Origin: JABDQW01 sp942492025
GTDB lineage: Bacteria; Pseudomonadota; Gammaproteobacteria; SZUA-229
DNA length: 64,000 nt
NCBI GenBank assembly: GCA_942492025.1
Contig: CALODJ010000004.1
Span: forward strand, 124,001 to 188,000
Reading direction: 5' to 3'
Positions 44,069 to 52,613 of the stretch are shown piece after piece; within the stretch, counting starts at the first letter, position 1; the number at the start of each line of letters is the position of its first letter. The position numbers were made by a program, and so were the translations under genes. Under the pieces are notes generated by a model that had not been told where the DNA came from, did no database searches, and saw only the letters and a list, made by a program, of their open reading frames with translations.

Positions 44069-45274
44069 CTAAGGTTCGGAAAGCTCAATTTTTAGGTACT
44101 TTCTAAAAAGCGACTGAACATCTTGCGTCGGAAGTTCTGTATCCTCGATTGCGAGCCGATGATAGTAATTATTTCGCCTTGAGTTGAGCTCAGCAAATTT
44201 CTTCGTATCAGTTTCCGCCTCTGTCAGATTGATTGTACATGCAACCGCATAGAATCGGTCTCGCAAGCGGTAATCGTTTATGCCAGTGACTTTCAAATCA
44301 TTATCCCATTCAGGCAGGTCCGTTTCGTCCGCCTGAAGTAGCTCTTGAAAATCGCCTCTATGTATCTTCTCAAGGTTGTATATTAATAGTTCGAAAGCAG
44401 ACCACGACGCTATGAATGAGCGCAAGTTGTCATTAGACTTGCGTTGGGATAATGCGTATAAGGATGCTGCTGTAGTGAGTTTGCTATTTGCACAAAGACC
44501 GATAGTGTAAGTCTCAATTGCGGCGATAAATTCTTCAGTGGAATTAGTTGTGGTATATACACCAACAGATCCCATGGTCACAGCACGAATATAGATCACT
44601 AGTTCATCGCTGCTTAAAAGGTGAATATTGTCTGCGAGAAACCGAATCTCAGGTGAGCCACCTGAGTCGATCATCGCGATAGACGCAGCTGTTACGACAC
44701 TTCGGACATTTAACTTATGCTTTCCACGAATTACCGACCCATCAATTGCGTCTATAGCAATACCAACCCCTGCGAATCTCCGAGACGCTCGCAAATTTAC
44801 AGGCTGATTGACTTGACCTTGCGCCCGATACACTAGGCAGCAACCCGAGCCAGAATGTTCCTTGAGCCGCAGTTTCCTAATTCTTACTGCTTCAGATTCC
44901 AAGTTCCGCTTAAAGACCCAATCGGGTCCGAAAATCCATTGTAGGAATCGGTTTACATAACGCGACAGCTTCTTGAAGCGCTTGATGCCAACCATTCCCG
45001 TCAACAAAAGTGTGCCACTCGAATTTGCACGATCGATATGAAAGTACTGTTCGTCCCAATTGTGTGTGAGATAAGCAGTCGCATTTAAATCGGGGAAATG
45101 TGCTATTTGAAGCGGTTCTGGTGAATCATCCGGTAACTTTGCACCCAACACATGACTGATCGATACGTATTCGTATCGAAAAGGACCTGCTGACTCATCA
45201 ATCTTTTGCTGTTTACGTTTACGACCAGCCTGAACGGCTGCGATCGTTTTTATTGCTCGCTCCAGGATATCCAT
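44069..45274 (-). CDS. Unknown protein with C-terminal HEPN-like domain
   Basis: About 401 aa from the ATG at 45274 (MDILERAIKTIAAVQAGRKR); a TTG at 45313 would extend it. The N-terminal 250 residues are unrecognised. The C-terminal part has a helical block FIASWSAFELLIYNLEK followed later by AELNSRRNNYYHRLA. The RNxxxH-like motif (RNNYYH) and its spacing from an upstream SWxAFE helix match Apea/HEPN-type RNase or scaffold domains common in defence and toxin systems. Nucleic-acid cleavage is therefore possible but unproven. Same strand as the 588-aa gene, 519 bases away. Confidence 0.65.
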   Translation of the reverse strand: MDILERAIKTIAAVQAGRKRKQQKIDESAGPFRYEYVSISHVLGAKLPDDSPEPLQIAHFPDLNATAYLTHNWDEQYFHIDRANSSGTLLLTGMVGIKRFKKLSRYVNRFLQWIFGPDWVFKRNLESEAVRIRKLRLKEHSGSGCCLVYRAQGQVNQPVNLRASRRFAGVGIAIDAIDGSVIRGKHKLNVRSVVTAASIAMIDSGGSPEIRFLADNIHLLSSDELVIYIRAVTMGSVGVYTTTNSTEEFIAAIETYTIGLCANSKLTTAASLYALSQRKSNDNLRSFIASWSAFELLIYNLEKIHRGDFQELLQADETDLPEWDNDLKVTGINDYRLRDRFYAVACTINLTEAETDTKKFAELNSRRNNYYHRLAIEDTELPTQDVQSLFRKYLKIELSEP

Positions 45275-45320
45275 GTATGAATGCCTATAAACTGAGGGCT
45301 TTCTGTATACCAATTAAGCA

Positions 45321-45399
45321 GGCTAACTTTACAACCAGTTGCTGTCTAGTAAAGATCTAAGATAAATGTCAGCAACGGGTCGAAAAGCGAATGTTAGAT
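45321..45399 (-). other. attC-like site upstream of the HEPN-like gene
   Basis: Minus-strand reading starts ATCTAAC, which fits RYYYAAC, and ends GTTAGCC, one base off GTTRRRY. Inner arms CCGTTGCTGACA and TGTCAGCAAC-like GACAGCAACTGG pair imperfectly. It could be the attC of a preceding cassette; the match is suggestive only. Confidence 0.35.
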
Positions 45400-45529
45400 A
45401 ACCCTTATATTAGATCAATGTAACAGTCTCCTTGGTTATTGTTAAGCGACCTTTGATCAAGCTGCGAAAACCGTTTCGCTTGCGCAATCTGTGATCATGT
45501 AATTCCTACCCACGAGAGGAGGAGTCAAC

Positions 45530-46116
45530 ATGTATCGACCCAACGACAATCGGAACGACCATACCCCTTGGAACAAAGGCAAAATAATCGGCCAGAAGGC
45601 ACCGCTGAAGCTCAAAGATGTCTGGGCAATCCGAACTCGCCTTGAAATGGCTAACCGCCTGCGAGATCTGGCGCTGTTCAATCTAGCTATCGATAGCAAG
45701 CTCAGGGCCTGTGATCTGGTGAAGTTGAAGCTCGCAGATATTTCCCACGGAGGCCAGATCGCCCACAGAGCTATCATTCTCCAGCAGAAGACCCAGAGGC
45801 CGGTCCAGTTCGAAGTAACCGACCAGACACGGGATTCTGTCTCCAGATGGGTGAGACATGCCGGATTGGATGCTGACGATTACCTGTTCAGAAGCAGGAT
45901 CAGGCGTTCTGCCCATATTACGACCAGGCAGTATGCGCGAATCGTGGATTCATGGGTTGCCGATATTGGACTCGATCCAACTGGCTACGGAACACATTCG
46001 CTCAGGCGCACAAAAGCGTCCATGATCTACCGTAGGACCAAGAATCTGCGGGCAGTGCAGATACTGCTCGGACACACTAAGCTTGAGAGCACAGTTCGGT
46101 ATTGTGTTCAGTAAAA
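45530..46116 (+). pseudogene. Solo tyrosine recombinase, 5' part, interrupted by the RIT element
   Basis: A short (about 209 aa when rejoined) tyrosine recombinase of the catalytic-domain-only type: NRNDHTPWNKGKIIGQKAPL, LRDLALFNLAIDSKLRACDL with the first catalytic arginine, the GTHSLRRTKASMIYRR box, VQILLGHTKLESTVRY with the terminal catalytic tyrosine. The native reading stops being normal at 46101; the last residues CVQ and the stop at 46114-46116 come from inserted DNA. The missing end (LGIEVDDALELAEQTEI and stop) lies at 49660-49714. An AGAGGAGG ribosome binding site precedes the ATG. Confidence 0.93.
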
Positions 46117-46241
46117 GATTATGTTGAGTTGCGTGGTTAAGTGTCTTTCGATCAAGGCATTGGCTTTGGATTACTGCACATAAAATTCCATGATTAGCCT
46201 CCCGGCGGCCATTGGGGTCGCCTACTGAGAGGAGATAGGCC

Positions 46242-47510
46242 ATGGATCATTTCAACCATCAAGTTACAAACGTACAACCACTGAAGCGGCTCGTTGTCCG
46301 CGGCTTAAAATACCTGGAGAAGCTAGGATACAGCAGACGATCGCTGAGGCGATATCGAACGATCTGGCAGCATCTCATAACGTTTTCTCGCCAGCAAAAC
46401 TTTGGAGATGAGTACTCGGAGGATCTGGCGGTCCGCTTCTTGGACACGTATCGGATCCGCGATGGTGAATTCGTTGCGCAAGAAAGCGGATGGCGTCGAC
46501 ACATCGTGTTCGGCGTCAAAGTGCTTGGAGACTTTGCGTGTGATGGGCGCATTGAGCGATCCCGCACGGATATGCAAAAGGTCAAGATCCCGCCCGCGAT
46601 GAAGAAGCCACTGCGCGACTACGAGCAGTACTGTGGGGATCGGCGTCATCTTCGACCGTCGACCCTCAACGAGCGGATTCGAGAGATCGCAATATTTCTG
46701 GACTTCCTGGGCTCAAGAAATCTAGCTACTCTGGATCAGATACAGCCGGCAGATCTGACCGCATTCGTTGCGTCCCGCCCTCATCTGAAACCCAAAACCA
46801 TCTCACGGATCGTCTCCGATGTCCGGTCGTTTCTGCAGTTCCTTACTCTGCAAGGAGTTCAGGACCGGGATCTCCGCGATGTGCTGCCGAAGATCCGGGT
46901 ACCCCGGGATGCCACCATCCCATCGGTCTGGAATCCGGAGCTCGTTGTCAGGCTCCTCGAGGTCGTTGACCGCAGCTCGCCCAAAGGCAAACGAGACTAT
47001 GCGATTCTCTTGCTCGCCTGTCGTCTGGGATTGCGATTGGGGGATATCCGAACGCTGACACTCGATAACCTCAACTGGGAAGCGGCCACCATCGAGATCA
47101 CGCAATCGAAGACCCGTGCGCCGCTCTGCTTGCCGCTGACCGAAGAAGTCGGCGAAGCATTGATCGACTATTTAAAATCGGGCCGCCCTCAGACAGACCA
47201 TCGTGAGGTGTTCCTCAAATTGAACCCACCTTTTGCACCGTTCTGCCAAGACAATCACCTCTACTACATCGTTAAATATTGGAAACAACTTGCGGGGATC
47301 CAGTTTCCAACTCAACAACATCACGGTCTCCACTCACTACGCCATACCCTGGCAACACAACTGCTCCAGACGGAAACGCCTTTTCACGTCATCTCCGACA
47401 TTCTGGGTCACGCCACGATGAAATCGACGTTTATCTACGCCAAGGCCGATGTGGAAACCCTGCGCAGCGCGGCTTTGGATACCGAGGAGGTGTGTGATGA
47501 CGACCAATGA
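46242..47510 (+). CDS. RIT tyrosine recombinase A
   Basis: First recombinase of the trio, 422 aa. The start at 46242 follows GAGAGGAGATAG, a strong ribosome binding site. The N-terminal SAM-like core-binding domain spans about residues 100-210 (RPSTLNERIREIAIFLDFLG). The catalytic domain carries the arginine in LACRLGLRLGDIRTL, HSLRHTLATQL (HxxR) and LGHATMKSTFIYAKAD with the histidine and nucleophilic tyrosine. All active-site residues are present, so it should be functional. It overlaps the next gene by 14 bases. RIT elements conserve order and sizes of the three recombinases; the exact reaction is not known. Confidence 0.92.
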   Translation: MDHFNHQVTNVQPLKRLVVRGLKYLEKLGYSRRSLRRYRTIWQHLITFSRQQNFGDEYSEDLAVRFLDTYRIRDGEFVAQESGWRRHIVFGVKVLGDFACDGRIERSRTDMQKVKIPPAMKKPLRDYEQYCGDRRHLRPSTLNERIREIAIFLDFLGSRNLATLDQIQPADLTAFVASRPHLKPKTISRIVSDVRSFLQFLTLQGVQDRDLRDVLPKIRVPRDATIPSVWNPELVVRLLEVVDRSSPKGKRDYAILLLACRLGLRLGDIRTLTLDNLNWEAATIEITQSKTRAPLCLPLTEEVGEALIDYLKSGRPQTDHREVFLKLNPPFAPFCQDNHLYYIVKYWKQLAGIQFPTQQHHGLHSLRHTLATQLLQTETPFHVISDILGHATMKSTFIYAKADVETLRSAALDTEEVCDDDQ

Positions 47511-48480
47511 CCAAAAAGTTGAATTCCAATGCTCTCTCGCGCCACTCATGGAACAGTTCGTTCTTGAAAAACAGGCATGTGGTTACAAGTATCGTGCTGG
47601 AGCCCAGTTGTTAGCCCGTTTTGATCGGTTTTTGTCCAACGAAACATTACCACCAGGGGAATTACCCCGGTCTACTACCTGGAAGTGGCTCGCCAAGCAG
47701 CCCCACGAGAACGCGGTAACACAACGACGTCGGATCTCCATCGTTCGCCAGTTCGCCATGTTCATGTGCCGGCAAGGCTACCTTGCCGACGTGCCAGATG
47801 GATCGCTGGCAACAAAGAACGATGCAGCGTTTATTCCACGCATCCTGACGCATACAGAGATTGAGAAGCTGCTTCAGGCGGTCGATCAGATCACACCCAC
47901 CGCACGTTCCCCGTTGCGCCACCTCATCATGCCCGAGGTCTTTCGCCTGCTCTATGGCTGCGGCTTCCGACTCAGCGAGGTGTTGCATCTGCAAGTCGCC
48001 GACGTTGACCTCAATCAAGGCATCCTGACGGTGCGCCAAGGCAAGTTTGGCAAGGATCGCCTGGTTCCTCCCGCCTTGCCGTTGGTTGTACGACTGCAAA
48101 AGTATGCCGCTGACCTCGGGGTGCGCCCATCCGATGCGTTCTTCTTTCCCTCACATCATGGTGGTCCCTGGTCGATTAAAACGGTTTACAGTCTATTCCG
48201 GCAGCTGCTGCTCGAGTGCGGGATCCCCCATGCCGGAAGAGGCAAGGGACCGCGCGTTCACGACATACGCCACACACATGCTGTTCATACCCTACTGCGA
48301 TGGTACCGCGAAGGCGCAGATCTTGATGCCAAGCTGCCAGTGCTGGCGACGTATCTGGGCCATCAGTCGCTTGCTGGAACGCAGCGGTATCTGCATCTCA
48401 CAGCCGATCTGTTCCCGGAGATCACTTCGCGCGTCAACGCCGCGTTCGGTGATGTCATCCCGCGGAGGATCATCTTATGA
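47497..48480 (+). CDS. RIT tyrosine recombinase B
   Basis: Second recombinase of the trio, 327 aa. I take the ATG at 47497 (MTTNDQKVEFQCSL), which lies behind CCGAGGAGG; the longer frame from 47449 is within the preceding gene. The N-terminal domain has LMEQFVLEKQACGYKYRAGA. Catalytic blocks: LLYGCGFRLSEVLHL, VHDIRHTHAVHTL and YLGHQSLAGTQRYLHLT. The active residues R, HxxR, H and Y are all present. It overlaps the third recombinase by 4 bases (ATGA), consistent with one coupled operon. Confidence 0.92.
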   Translation: MTTNDQKVEFQCSLAPLMEQFVLEKQACGYKYRAGAQLLARFDRFLSNETLPPGELPRSTTWKWLAKQPHENAVTQRRRISIVRQFAMFMCRQGYLADVPDGSLATKNDAAFIPRILTHTEIEKLLQAVDQITPTARSPLRHLIMPEVFRLLYGCGFRLSEVLHLQVADVDLNQGILTVRQGKFGKDRLVPPALPLVVRLQKYAADLGVRPSDAFFFPSHHGGPWSIKTVYSLFRQLLLECGIPHAGRGKGPRVHDIRHTHAVHTLLRWYREGADLDAKLPVLATYLGHQSLAGTQRYLHLTADLFPEITSRVNAAFGDVIPRRIIL

Positions 48481-49487
48481 AGCCCACCGACTTCTCCGTG
48501 CACGTCACCAACTTCTTATCCCACTACCTGGCCGCACAGCGCAATCTGAGCCCCAACACCATCAAAGCCTACCGCGATGTGTTCACCCTCCTGCTCCGGT
48601 TCTGTCGCGACGTCCGCGGCATCGCGCTGGAACGATTGTCCCTTGCTCAGATCGACGCGCCTCTTGTAGAAGCGTTCCTCGATCATTTGTGTAACGAAAG
48701 GCACTCCACGATCCCCACACAAAATCATCGCCTCGCAGCTTTGCATGCGTTCTTCCGCTATGTGCAGTCGGAAGTACCGGAACGACTACTGCAATGCCAG
48801 CAGATCCTGGCCATTCCACTGCGGCGCCATGCGCGCCCGATCGTTGGGTATCTCTCCAAGGAGTACCTCGCGGAAATCCTCGCACAACCCGATCCGCGGA
48901 CACATACGGGGCGCAGAGACGCGGTCTTGTTGAGCGTACTCTACGATACCGGCGCGCGTGTGCAAGAGCTGGTCGACCTCTCCGCGGGCGATGTACGCCT
49001 GGATCCACCCGCACAGATCCGCCTCATGGGCAAGGGGCGAAAGATGCGGGCCGTACCTTTGATGGACACAACGGCACAGATCCTGCGCGATTATCTGCGC
49101 GACACCGGCCTGGATCGCCCCGAGCACTTCGATCGGCCACTCTTCCAGAACCGGCAGGGCCTAAGATTATCGCGCTCGGGCGTGCGCTATATCCTGGAAA
49201 AGTATGTCAACGCTGTACGTGCCAAGCATCCCGGCTTCACGCAACCGGTGAGTCCACATTCCGTGCGTCACACAAAGGGTATGCACTTATTGCAGAGTGG
49301 CGTCCCACTGGAAATCATCCGAGACTTCCTCGGTCACGTGGATGTAAAGACGACGCAGATCTATGCGCGGGCAAACCTGGAGATGAAACGAAAGGCCCTT
49401 GAGAAAGTCGCCGACGTTTCCCCGCTCCCTGAGATCCCATCCTGGAAGCAGGACAAAACATTGCTCGAATGGCTGCATTCACTGTAA
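48477..49487 (+). CDS. RIT tyrosine recombinase C
   Basis: Third recombinase of the trio, 336 aa, XerC/D-like in length. The N-terminal domain begins FSVHVTNFLSHYLAAQRNLS and continues NTIKAYRDVFTLLLRFC. The catalytic blocks are VLYDTGARVQELVDLSAGDV, the HSVRHTKGMHLLQSG box, and FLGHVDVKTTQIYARANLE with the tyrosine. Complete active site. The stop is followed within 5 bases by a hairpin. Base composition of this gene and B is GC-richer than the surrounding island, as expected for an incoming element. Confidence 0.92.
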   Translation: MKPTDFSVHVTNFLSHYLAAQRNLSPNTIKAYRDVFTLLLRFCRDVRGIALERLSLAQIDAPLVEAFLDHLCNERHSTIPTQNHRLAALHAFFRYVQSEVPERLLQCQQILAIPLRRHARPIVGYLSKEYLAEILAQPDPRTHTGRRDAVLLSVLYDTGARVQELVDLSAGDVRLDPPAQIRLMGKGRKMRAVPLMDTTAQILRDYLRDTGLDRPEHFDRPLFQNRQGLRLSRSGVRYILEKYVNAVRAKHPGFTQPVSPHSVRHTKGMHLLQSGVPLEIIRDFLGHVDVKTTQIYARANLEMKRKALEKVADVSPLPEIPSWKQDKTLLEWLHSL

Positions 49488-49491
49488 CGCC

Positions 49492-49530
49492 GAGGAGGTC
49501 ACAAATGCCTATTTGTAACCGAGGTCCTCC
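49492..49530 (+). terminator. Hairpin after the recombinase trio
   Basis: GAGGAGGTCACAAAT, loop GCCT and ATTTGTAACCGAGGTCCTCC form a stem with inner ACAAAT / ATTTGT pairing. No T run follows, so it may be a terminator or a recombination/end structure of the RIT element. Confidence 0.45.
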
Positions 49531-49652
49531 GCATCGCCTAGAATATTATGTCGAGTGACCACAACAAGATTGACGTGCCATCAGAGAGCCAGCAGTCAAA
49601 CTGCGCATAACAACTTTCTCACCATAATATCGTAAATGTGCAGCTGCACATT

Positions 49653-49714
49653 TTCGGTACCTTGGGATCGAAGTGGATGATGCTCTAGAGTTGGCAGAAC
49701 AAACCGAGATTTGA
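49653..49714 (+). pseudogene. Solo tyrosine recombinase, displaced 3' end
   Basis: From the second TTCGGTA the frame reads RYLGIEVDDALELAEQTEI and stop, the normal ending of the short recombinase whose first 190 codons lie at 45530-46101. The frame is preserved across the junction. Confidence 0.93.
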
Positions 49715-49721
49715 CTCTAAA

Positions 49722-49755
49722 TTGGTAGCTGGCTGTCTCAACAGTCAGCTACCAA
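49722..49755. terminator. 15-bp-arm hairpin after the interrupted recombinase
   Basis: TTGGTAGCTGGCTGT, loop CTCA, ACAGTCAGCTACCAA; one mismatch. It begins 8 bases after the restored stop codon. The CAGCTACCAAC arm recurs at 49863. The following 49756-49880 has two diverged copies of a unit ending GCTAACAGACAGC. No gene seen in 49756-49913. Confidence 0.6.
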
Positions 49756-49913
49756 CTCATAGCGGTCTGTTAATAAATGCCAATATTGGCCTCTGCTAAC
49801 AGACAGCCATCGACCCATAGCCGATCTTTAGTGGAAACTAATATTAGCCGCAGCTAACAGACAGCTACCAACCTAAGGCGGAAGTTCATCATTAAGCCTC
49901 TTATAATTGGATA

Positions 49914-50478
49914 ATGATTAATCTCAGCCAATTACCACAACAAGTTGTTCTTCGAAATGGCACACCGTCACTATTACGAGCGATAAGGCCTGACGATAAG
50001 CAACGCCTGCTTGATGGTTTCCATCGTTTGAGGGGCAAATCAATCTATTTTCGCTTTTTCAGCGCCAAAAAAAGCGTTAACCGAAAAGGAACTCAAATTT
50101 TATACGGAAGTTGATTTTGAACATCATGTGGCAATAGTTACGACTATAACTAGTAATGGGAAAGACAAAATCGTTGGTGTAGGCAGGTATATAGAAATAC
50201 CAAGCAATGGCACGGAGCGGGTTGCTGAGGTAGCTTTTGCAGTGGATGATGAGCATCAAAATTTGGGCGTAGGCACAATTTTGTTTGAATATCTCGTTTC
50301 GATTGCACAAAACAATGGAATTACAAGCTTGGAAGCAGATGTGCTACTAGAAAATAAAAATATGCTAGATATATTCGCGCATAGCGGCTTCAAGTTAAAT
50401 ATAGCCACGAGAAGTGGTGTGACACACATTCAATTTGATATCATGGGCAAAGAATTCAACAAGTATTATCTGGATTGA
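49914..50478 (+). pseudogene. GNAT acetyltransferase with +1 frameshift in an A7 run
   Basis: Frame 1 gives INLSQLPQQVVLRNGTPSLL, RAIRPDDKQRLLDGFHRLRG and FRFFSAKK. Removing one A from the run of seven at about 50068-50074 continues it into ALTEKELKFYTEVDFEHHVA, then VAFAVDDEHQNLGVGTILFE with the acetyl-CoA loop and HSGFKL. Together they form a normal 188-aa GNAT of the type found alone or fused to acyl-CoA synthetases (Pat-like). As read, translation stops shortly after the run. Slippage, recent decay or a sequencing indel are equally possible. Confidence 0.8.
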
Positions 50479-50540
50479 ACGACAGCTTAATAAGTCAATA
50501 CGGCACGTATTTAGAAGTCTTTAGTATCATACTATAGCTC

Positions 50541-50855
50541 TTACACGTGGGCACTCAACTCAGCAACGACTTTCATTACGGAGCCTGCCATTTCAGTGCA
50601 GACGATATTGCTTCCTTCCAGTTCAGTACGGAACTTCGGGCCAAAATCACCTGCGACGACTTTTTCCACACCTTGGCTAACAAGAAATGCCGCAGCTTGC
50701 GGGCCAGCACGTCGTTCGGTCTGTGACACAGGATTGGGCAGAGTCTCAGACGAACCGGTGTCTTTGTTCAGAATCAGATAATAAGGCGCTCGTGCGCCGT
50801 GAGTGTCCACATGAGCGTCTTTGCCTGATGATGTAACTGCTATGGCTATTTTCAT
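50541..50855 (-). CDS. NifX/NifB-type iron-molybdenum cofactor-binding domain protein
   Basis: A 104-aa single-domain protein of the dinitrogenase iron-molybdenum cofactor family (PF02579 type): MKIAIAVTSSGKDAHVDTHG, YYLILNKDTG, ERRAGPQAAAFLVSQGVEKV, VVAGDFGPKFRTELEGSNI. Such domains bind metal-sulfur clusters, not only in nitrogenase systems. No nitrogenase gene is in the window. It is the last gene of a minus-strand group with a ZIP transporter 18 bases upstream, so a role in metal handling is a reasonable inference. Confidence 0.82.
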   Translation of the reverse strand: MKIAIAVTSSGKDAHVDTHGARAPYYLILNKDTGSSETLPNPVSQTERRAGPQAAAFLVSQGVEKVVAGDFGPKFRTELEGSNIVCTEMAGSVMKVVAELSAHV

Positions 50856-50873
50856 TACCGCCCCTCTCAGGTA

Positions 50874-51614
50874 TTAATGTATAAGTCTAAAAACTGCGAT
50901 GGTTGCTATACCCGCTAAAACAAGCGCCAGCTGAGTTATTGCAGGCTTTAGCCCTACTTGCCGATGCAGGCTTGGTACAAGGTCGGCAATTGCAATATAT
51001 ATAAAGCTGGCTGCGGATAGCGCAAGGATAAATGGAACTGCCTCACGAGTTGCCCCAAGGAAAAAGTATGCAATTACCGCACCAGGCAATGTGGTCAAAG
51101 ATGACAGCAAGTTTAAGGCTAATGCACGCGTCCTTGAATAGCCATTTTCGAGAAGAATGGCAAAGTCCCCGACCTCTTGCGGAATTTCGTGCGCGATCAC
51201 GGCCAATGAAGCCACTATCCCCAATGGTACAGAAGTGAGAAATGCAGCCGCAATTACGAAACCATCGACAAAATTGTGGAAGGCATCTCCTATTAGAATT
51301 AGTGGGCCGGCAGCCCCATGCACCTCACATTCAGAATCGTGACAGTGTCGCCAGATGATTAACTTCTCAAGAATAAAGAATATTACTATCCCAGCAAGTA
51401 CTGTTCCAGATATTGCTAGTGCTGTGTTTTGCTGTAAAGCATTTGGGATCATCCCCAGAAAAGCAGCCCCAAGCAGCGTTCCAATAGCGTAACTGAGTAG
51501 GCAAGGTAGCAATGTTTTCCTGGTGCTCTCCCGGAAAAGAAGCAGCAACGCTGCACCACCAATTGCGCCCACGCTTCCCAACGCACTGAACACAATTATC
51601 CATGTTAATAACAT
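50874..51614 (-). CDS. ZIP family metal transporter
   Basis: Inner-membrane divalent metal importer, 246 aa with about eight hydrophobic helices. The metal-site helices are recognisable: DAFHNFVDGFVIAAAF (HNxxDG) in helix 4 and VIAHEIPQEVGDFAILLENG (HExPxE) in helix 5. The loop between helices 3 and 4 has a His/Cys patch (WRHCHDSECEVHGAAG), as usual in ZIPs. Substrate could be zinc, iron or manganese; the sequence does not tell. It lies within the radical SAM / permease / NifX-like group. Confidence 0.88.
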   Translation of the reverse strand: MLLTWIIVFSALGSVGAIGGAALLLLFRESTRKTLLPCLLSYAIGTLLGAAFLGMIPNALQQNTALAISGTVLAGIVIFFILEKLIIWRHCHDSECEVHGAAGPLILIGDAFHNFVDGFVIAAAFLTSVPLGIVASLAVIAHEIPQEVGDFAILLENGYSRTRALALNLLSSLTTLPGAVIAYFFLGATREAVPFILALSAASFIYIAIADLVPSLHRQVGLKPAITQLALVLAGIATIAVFRLIH

Positions 51615-51649
51615 TGCTTACTTAACTCCATCAAGCTTATATTAATCAA

Positions 51650-52159
51650 TCACGTTTTATGGTGCATCAGTCTTTCAGTCAGGAAGCCGTTAACTACCGA
51701 AAAGACCAACAGGTACAAACACAATACTATCGTATAGCCAGGCCCAAAATAATAAATCATCAGTGGCAACAGCGGGATTTTAACTGCGCGACTGTAAAGA
51801 AAAGTAGCGACAAGCGCTGTTCTCATGCCTTTTTGTTGCAATTCAGCCAGGGCCGTATACCAGGCATAAATGGGTCCCATCGAGAAAATACCAGCAACAA
51901 TTGATGCTATCCATCCTTTAATGCCTGCTTCTTTTCCCAAATACCGTTTTACCGTTGATGGTGTAAGTAACAAGTTGGCGATGTATAGCAGCAAAAACAC
52001 CATGCCCAACACAGGTAATACCTGTCGCATGATACGGCGAAAAAAAGTAAACGCCTCTGCTGTAGATTCCGGGCTTAGCATGAACGACAATCCGTACCCC
52101 AACAGGACAATGCCAAGAAACAGCCAGCCTCCCAGTCCACCGCGTTGCCGTTTTGCCAT
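51650..52159 (-). CDS. Permease, C-terminal half (PF03773-like)
   Basis: 169 aa, hydrophobic. The start at 52159 (MAKRQRGGLGGWLFLGIVLL) shares its A with the stop of the previous gene (TGATG), so the two are tightly coupled. Helices: LGIVLLGYGLSFML, VLPVLGMVFLLLYIANLLL, GWIASIVAGIFSMGPIYAWY, and VKIPLLPLMIYYFG. The pattern is that of half of a DUF318/ArsP-like permease, with MGPIYAWYTALAELQQKG as the conserved hairpin. With the next gene it should form one transporter. Confidence 0.7.
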   Translation of the reverse strand: MAKRQRGGLGGWLFLGIVLLGYGLSFMLSPESTAEAFTFFRRIMRQVLPVLGMVFLLLYIANLLLTPSTVKRYLGKEAGIKGWIASIVAGIFSMGPIYAWYTALAELQQKGMRTALVATFLYSRAVKIPLLPLMIYYFGPGYTIVLCLYLLVFSVVNGFLTERLMHHKT

Positions 52160-52611
52160 CAGGCCACCCCCAACACTTGCAAAGTATACACAGTCAACAA
52201 GGCAATGATGACAGCGGTGCAAAAACTAATAATATTGCGATAGACGGCAAAGCGAGTACCAAGCATCAGCGCCTCCGCAGGCAGCTGTACGATACCAACT
52301 GTTACCCATGTAACTAACATAGCAGTAACAGCGATCAGCCCAGTCCCAGCGCTTAACAGCTCTCCGCCCAATAGATAACTGGCCAGTGGATGCCCCGCGG
52401 CAATACTGCCAATAGCAGCACCGAGCATAGCGTCTGGAATATCGCCATAACCAAATAAGCCGGTTGAAATTTCCTCTGGAAACAATGTGATAACCAAACT
52501 TGTAGTCATTAGCATACCCACAATAATGGGTACAATGTTTATGAATGTTCGAATAGTCTTCTTCAAGCTGACATTTAGCTGATTTTCTGCCTGCATTTTA
52601 TTTCTGGCCAC
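52159..52611 (-). CDS. Permease, N-terminal half (PF03773-like)
   Basis: 150 aa with about four helices: IVPIIVGMLMTTSLVITLFP, MLGAAIGSIAAGHPLASYLL, LIAVTAMLVTWVTVGIVQLP and ISFCTAVIIALLTVYTLQVL. It resembles the other half of a permease of the DUF318 type, with GSIAAGHPLASYLLGGEL as the repeat-like re-entrant segment. It follows the radical SAM gene by 2 bases. The two halves are separate, complete genes with no sign of a frameshift between them, so this is probably a natural split. Confidence 0.7.
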   Translation of the reverse strand: MARNKMQAENQLNVSLKKTIRTFINIVPIIVGMLMTTSLVITLFPEEISTGLFGYGDIPDAMLGAAIGSIAAGHPLASYLLGGELLSAGTGLIAVTAMLVTWVTVGIVQLPAEALMLGTRFAVYRNIISFCTAVIIALLTVYTLQVLGVA

Positions 52612-52613
52612 TA

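Larger units (their letters stand above)
46102..49652 (+). mobile_element. RIT element (recombinase-in-trio)
   Basis: A 3551-bp unit with three overlapping tyrosine recombinase genes and no other gene, bounded by direct repeats TTCGGTA (46095-46101 and 49653-49659). Its ends are imperfect inverted repeats: TGTGTTCAG then GATTATGTTGAG on the left, and (reverse complement) TGTGCAGCTG then GATATTATGGTGAG on the right. An extra ATATTATGTCGAG sits inside the right end near 49543. Removing the unit and one TTCGGTA restores an intact recombinase reading frame, which fixes the boundaries. Confidence 0.93.

Noticed and set aside
45421..45460. Similarity of GTTAAGCGACCTTTGATCAAG to GTTAAGTGTCTTTCGATCAAG inside the left RIT end (46135)
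   Set aside because: Noted as a possible second RIT end, but the inverted ends and TTCGGTA repeats define the element without it; it may be chance or a shared promoter-proximal motif.
50541..50855. Nitrogen fixation gene cluster
   Set aside because: Only a stand-alone NifX-type domain is present; no nif structural or assembly genes are in the window.
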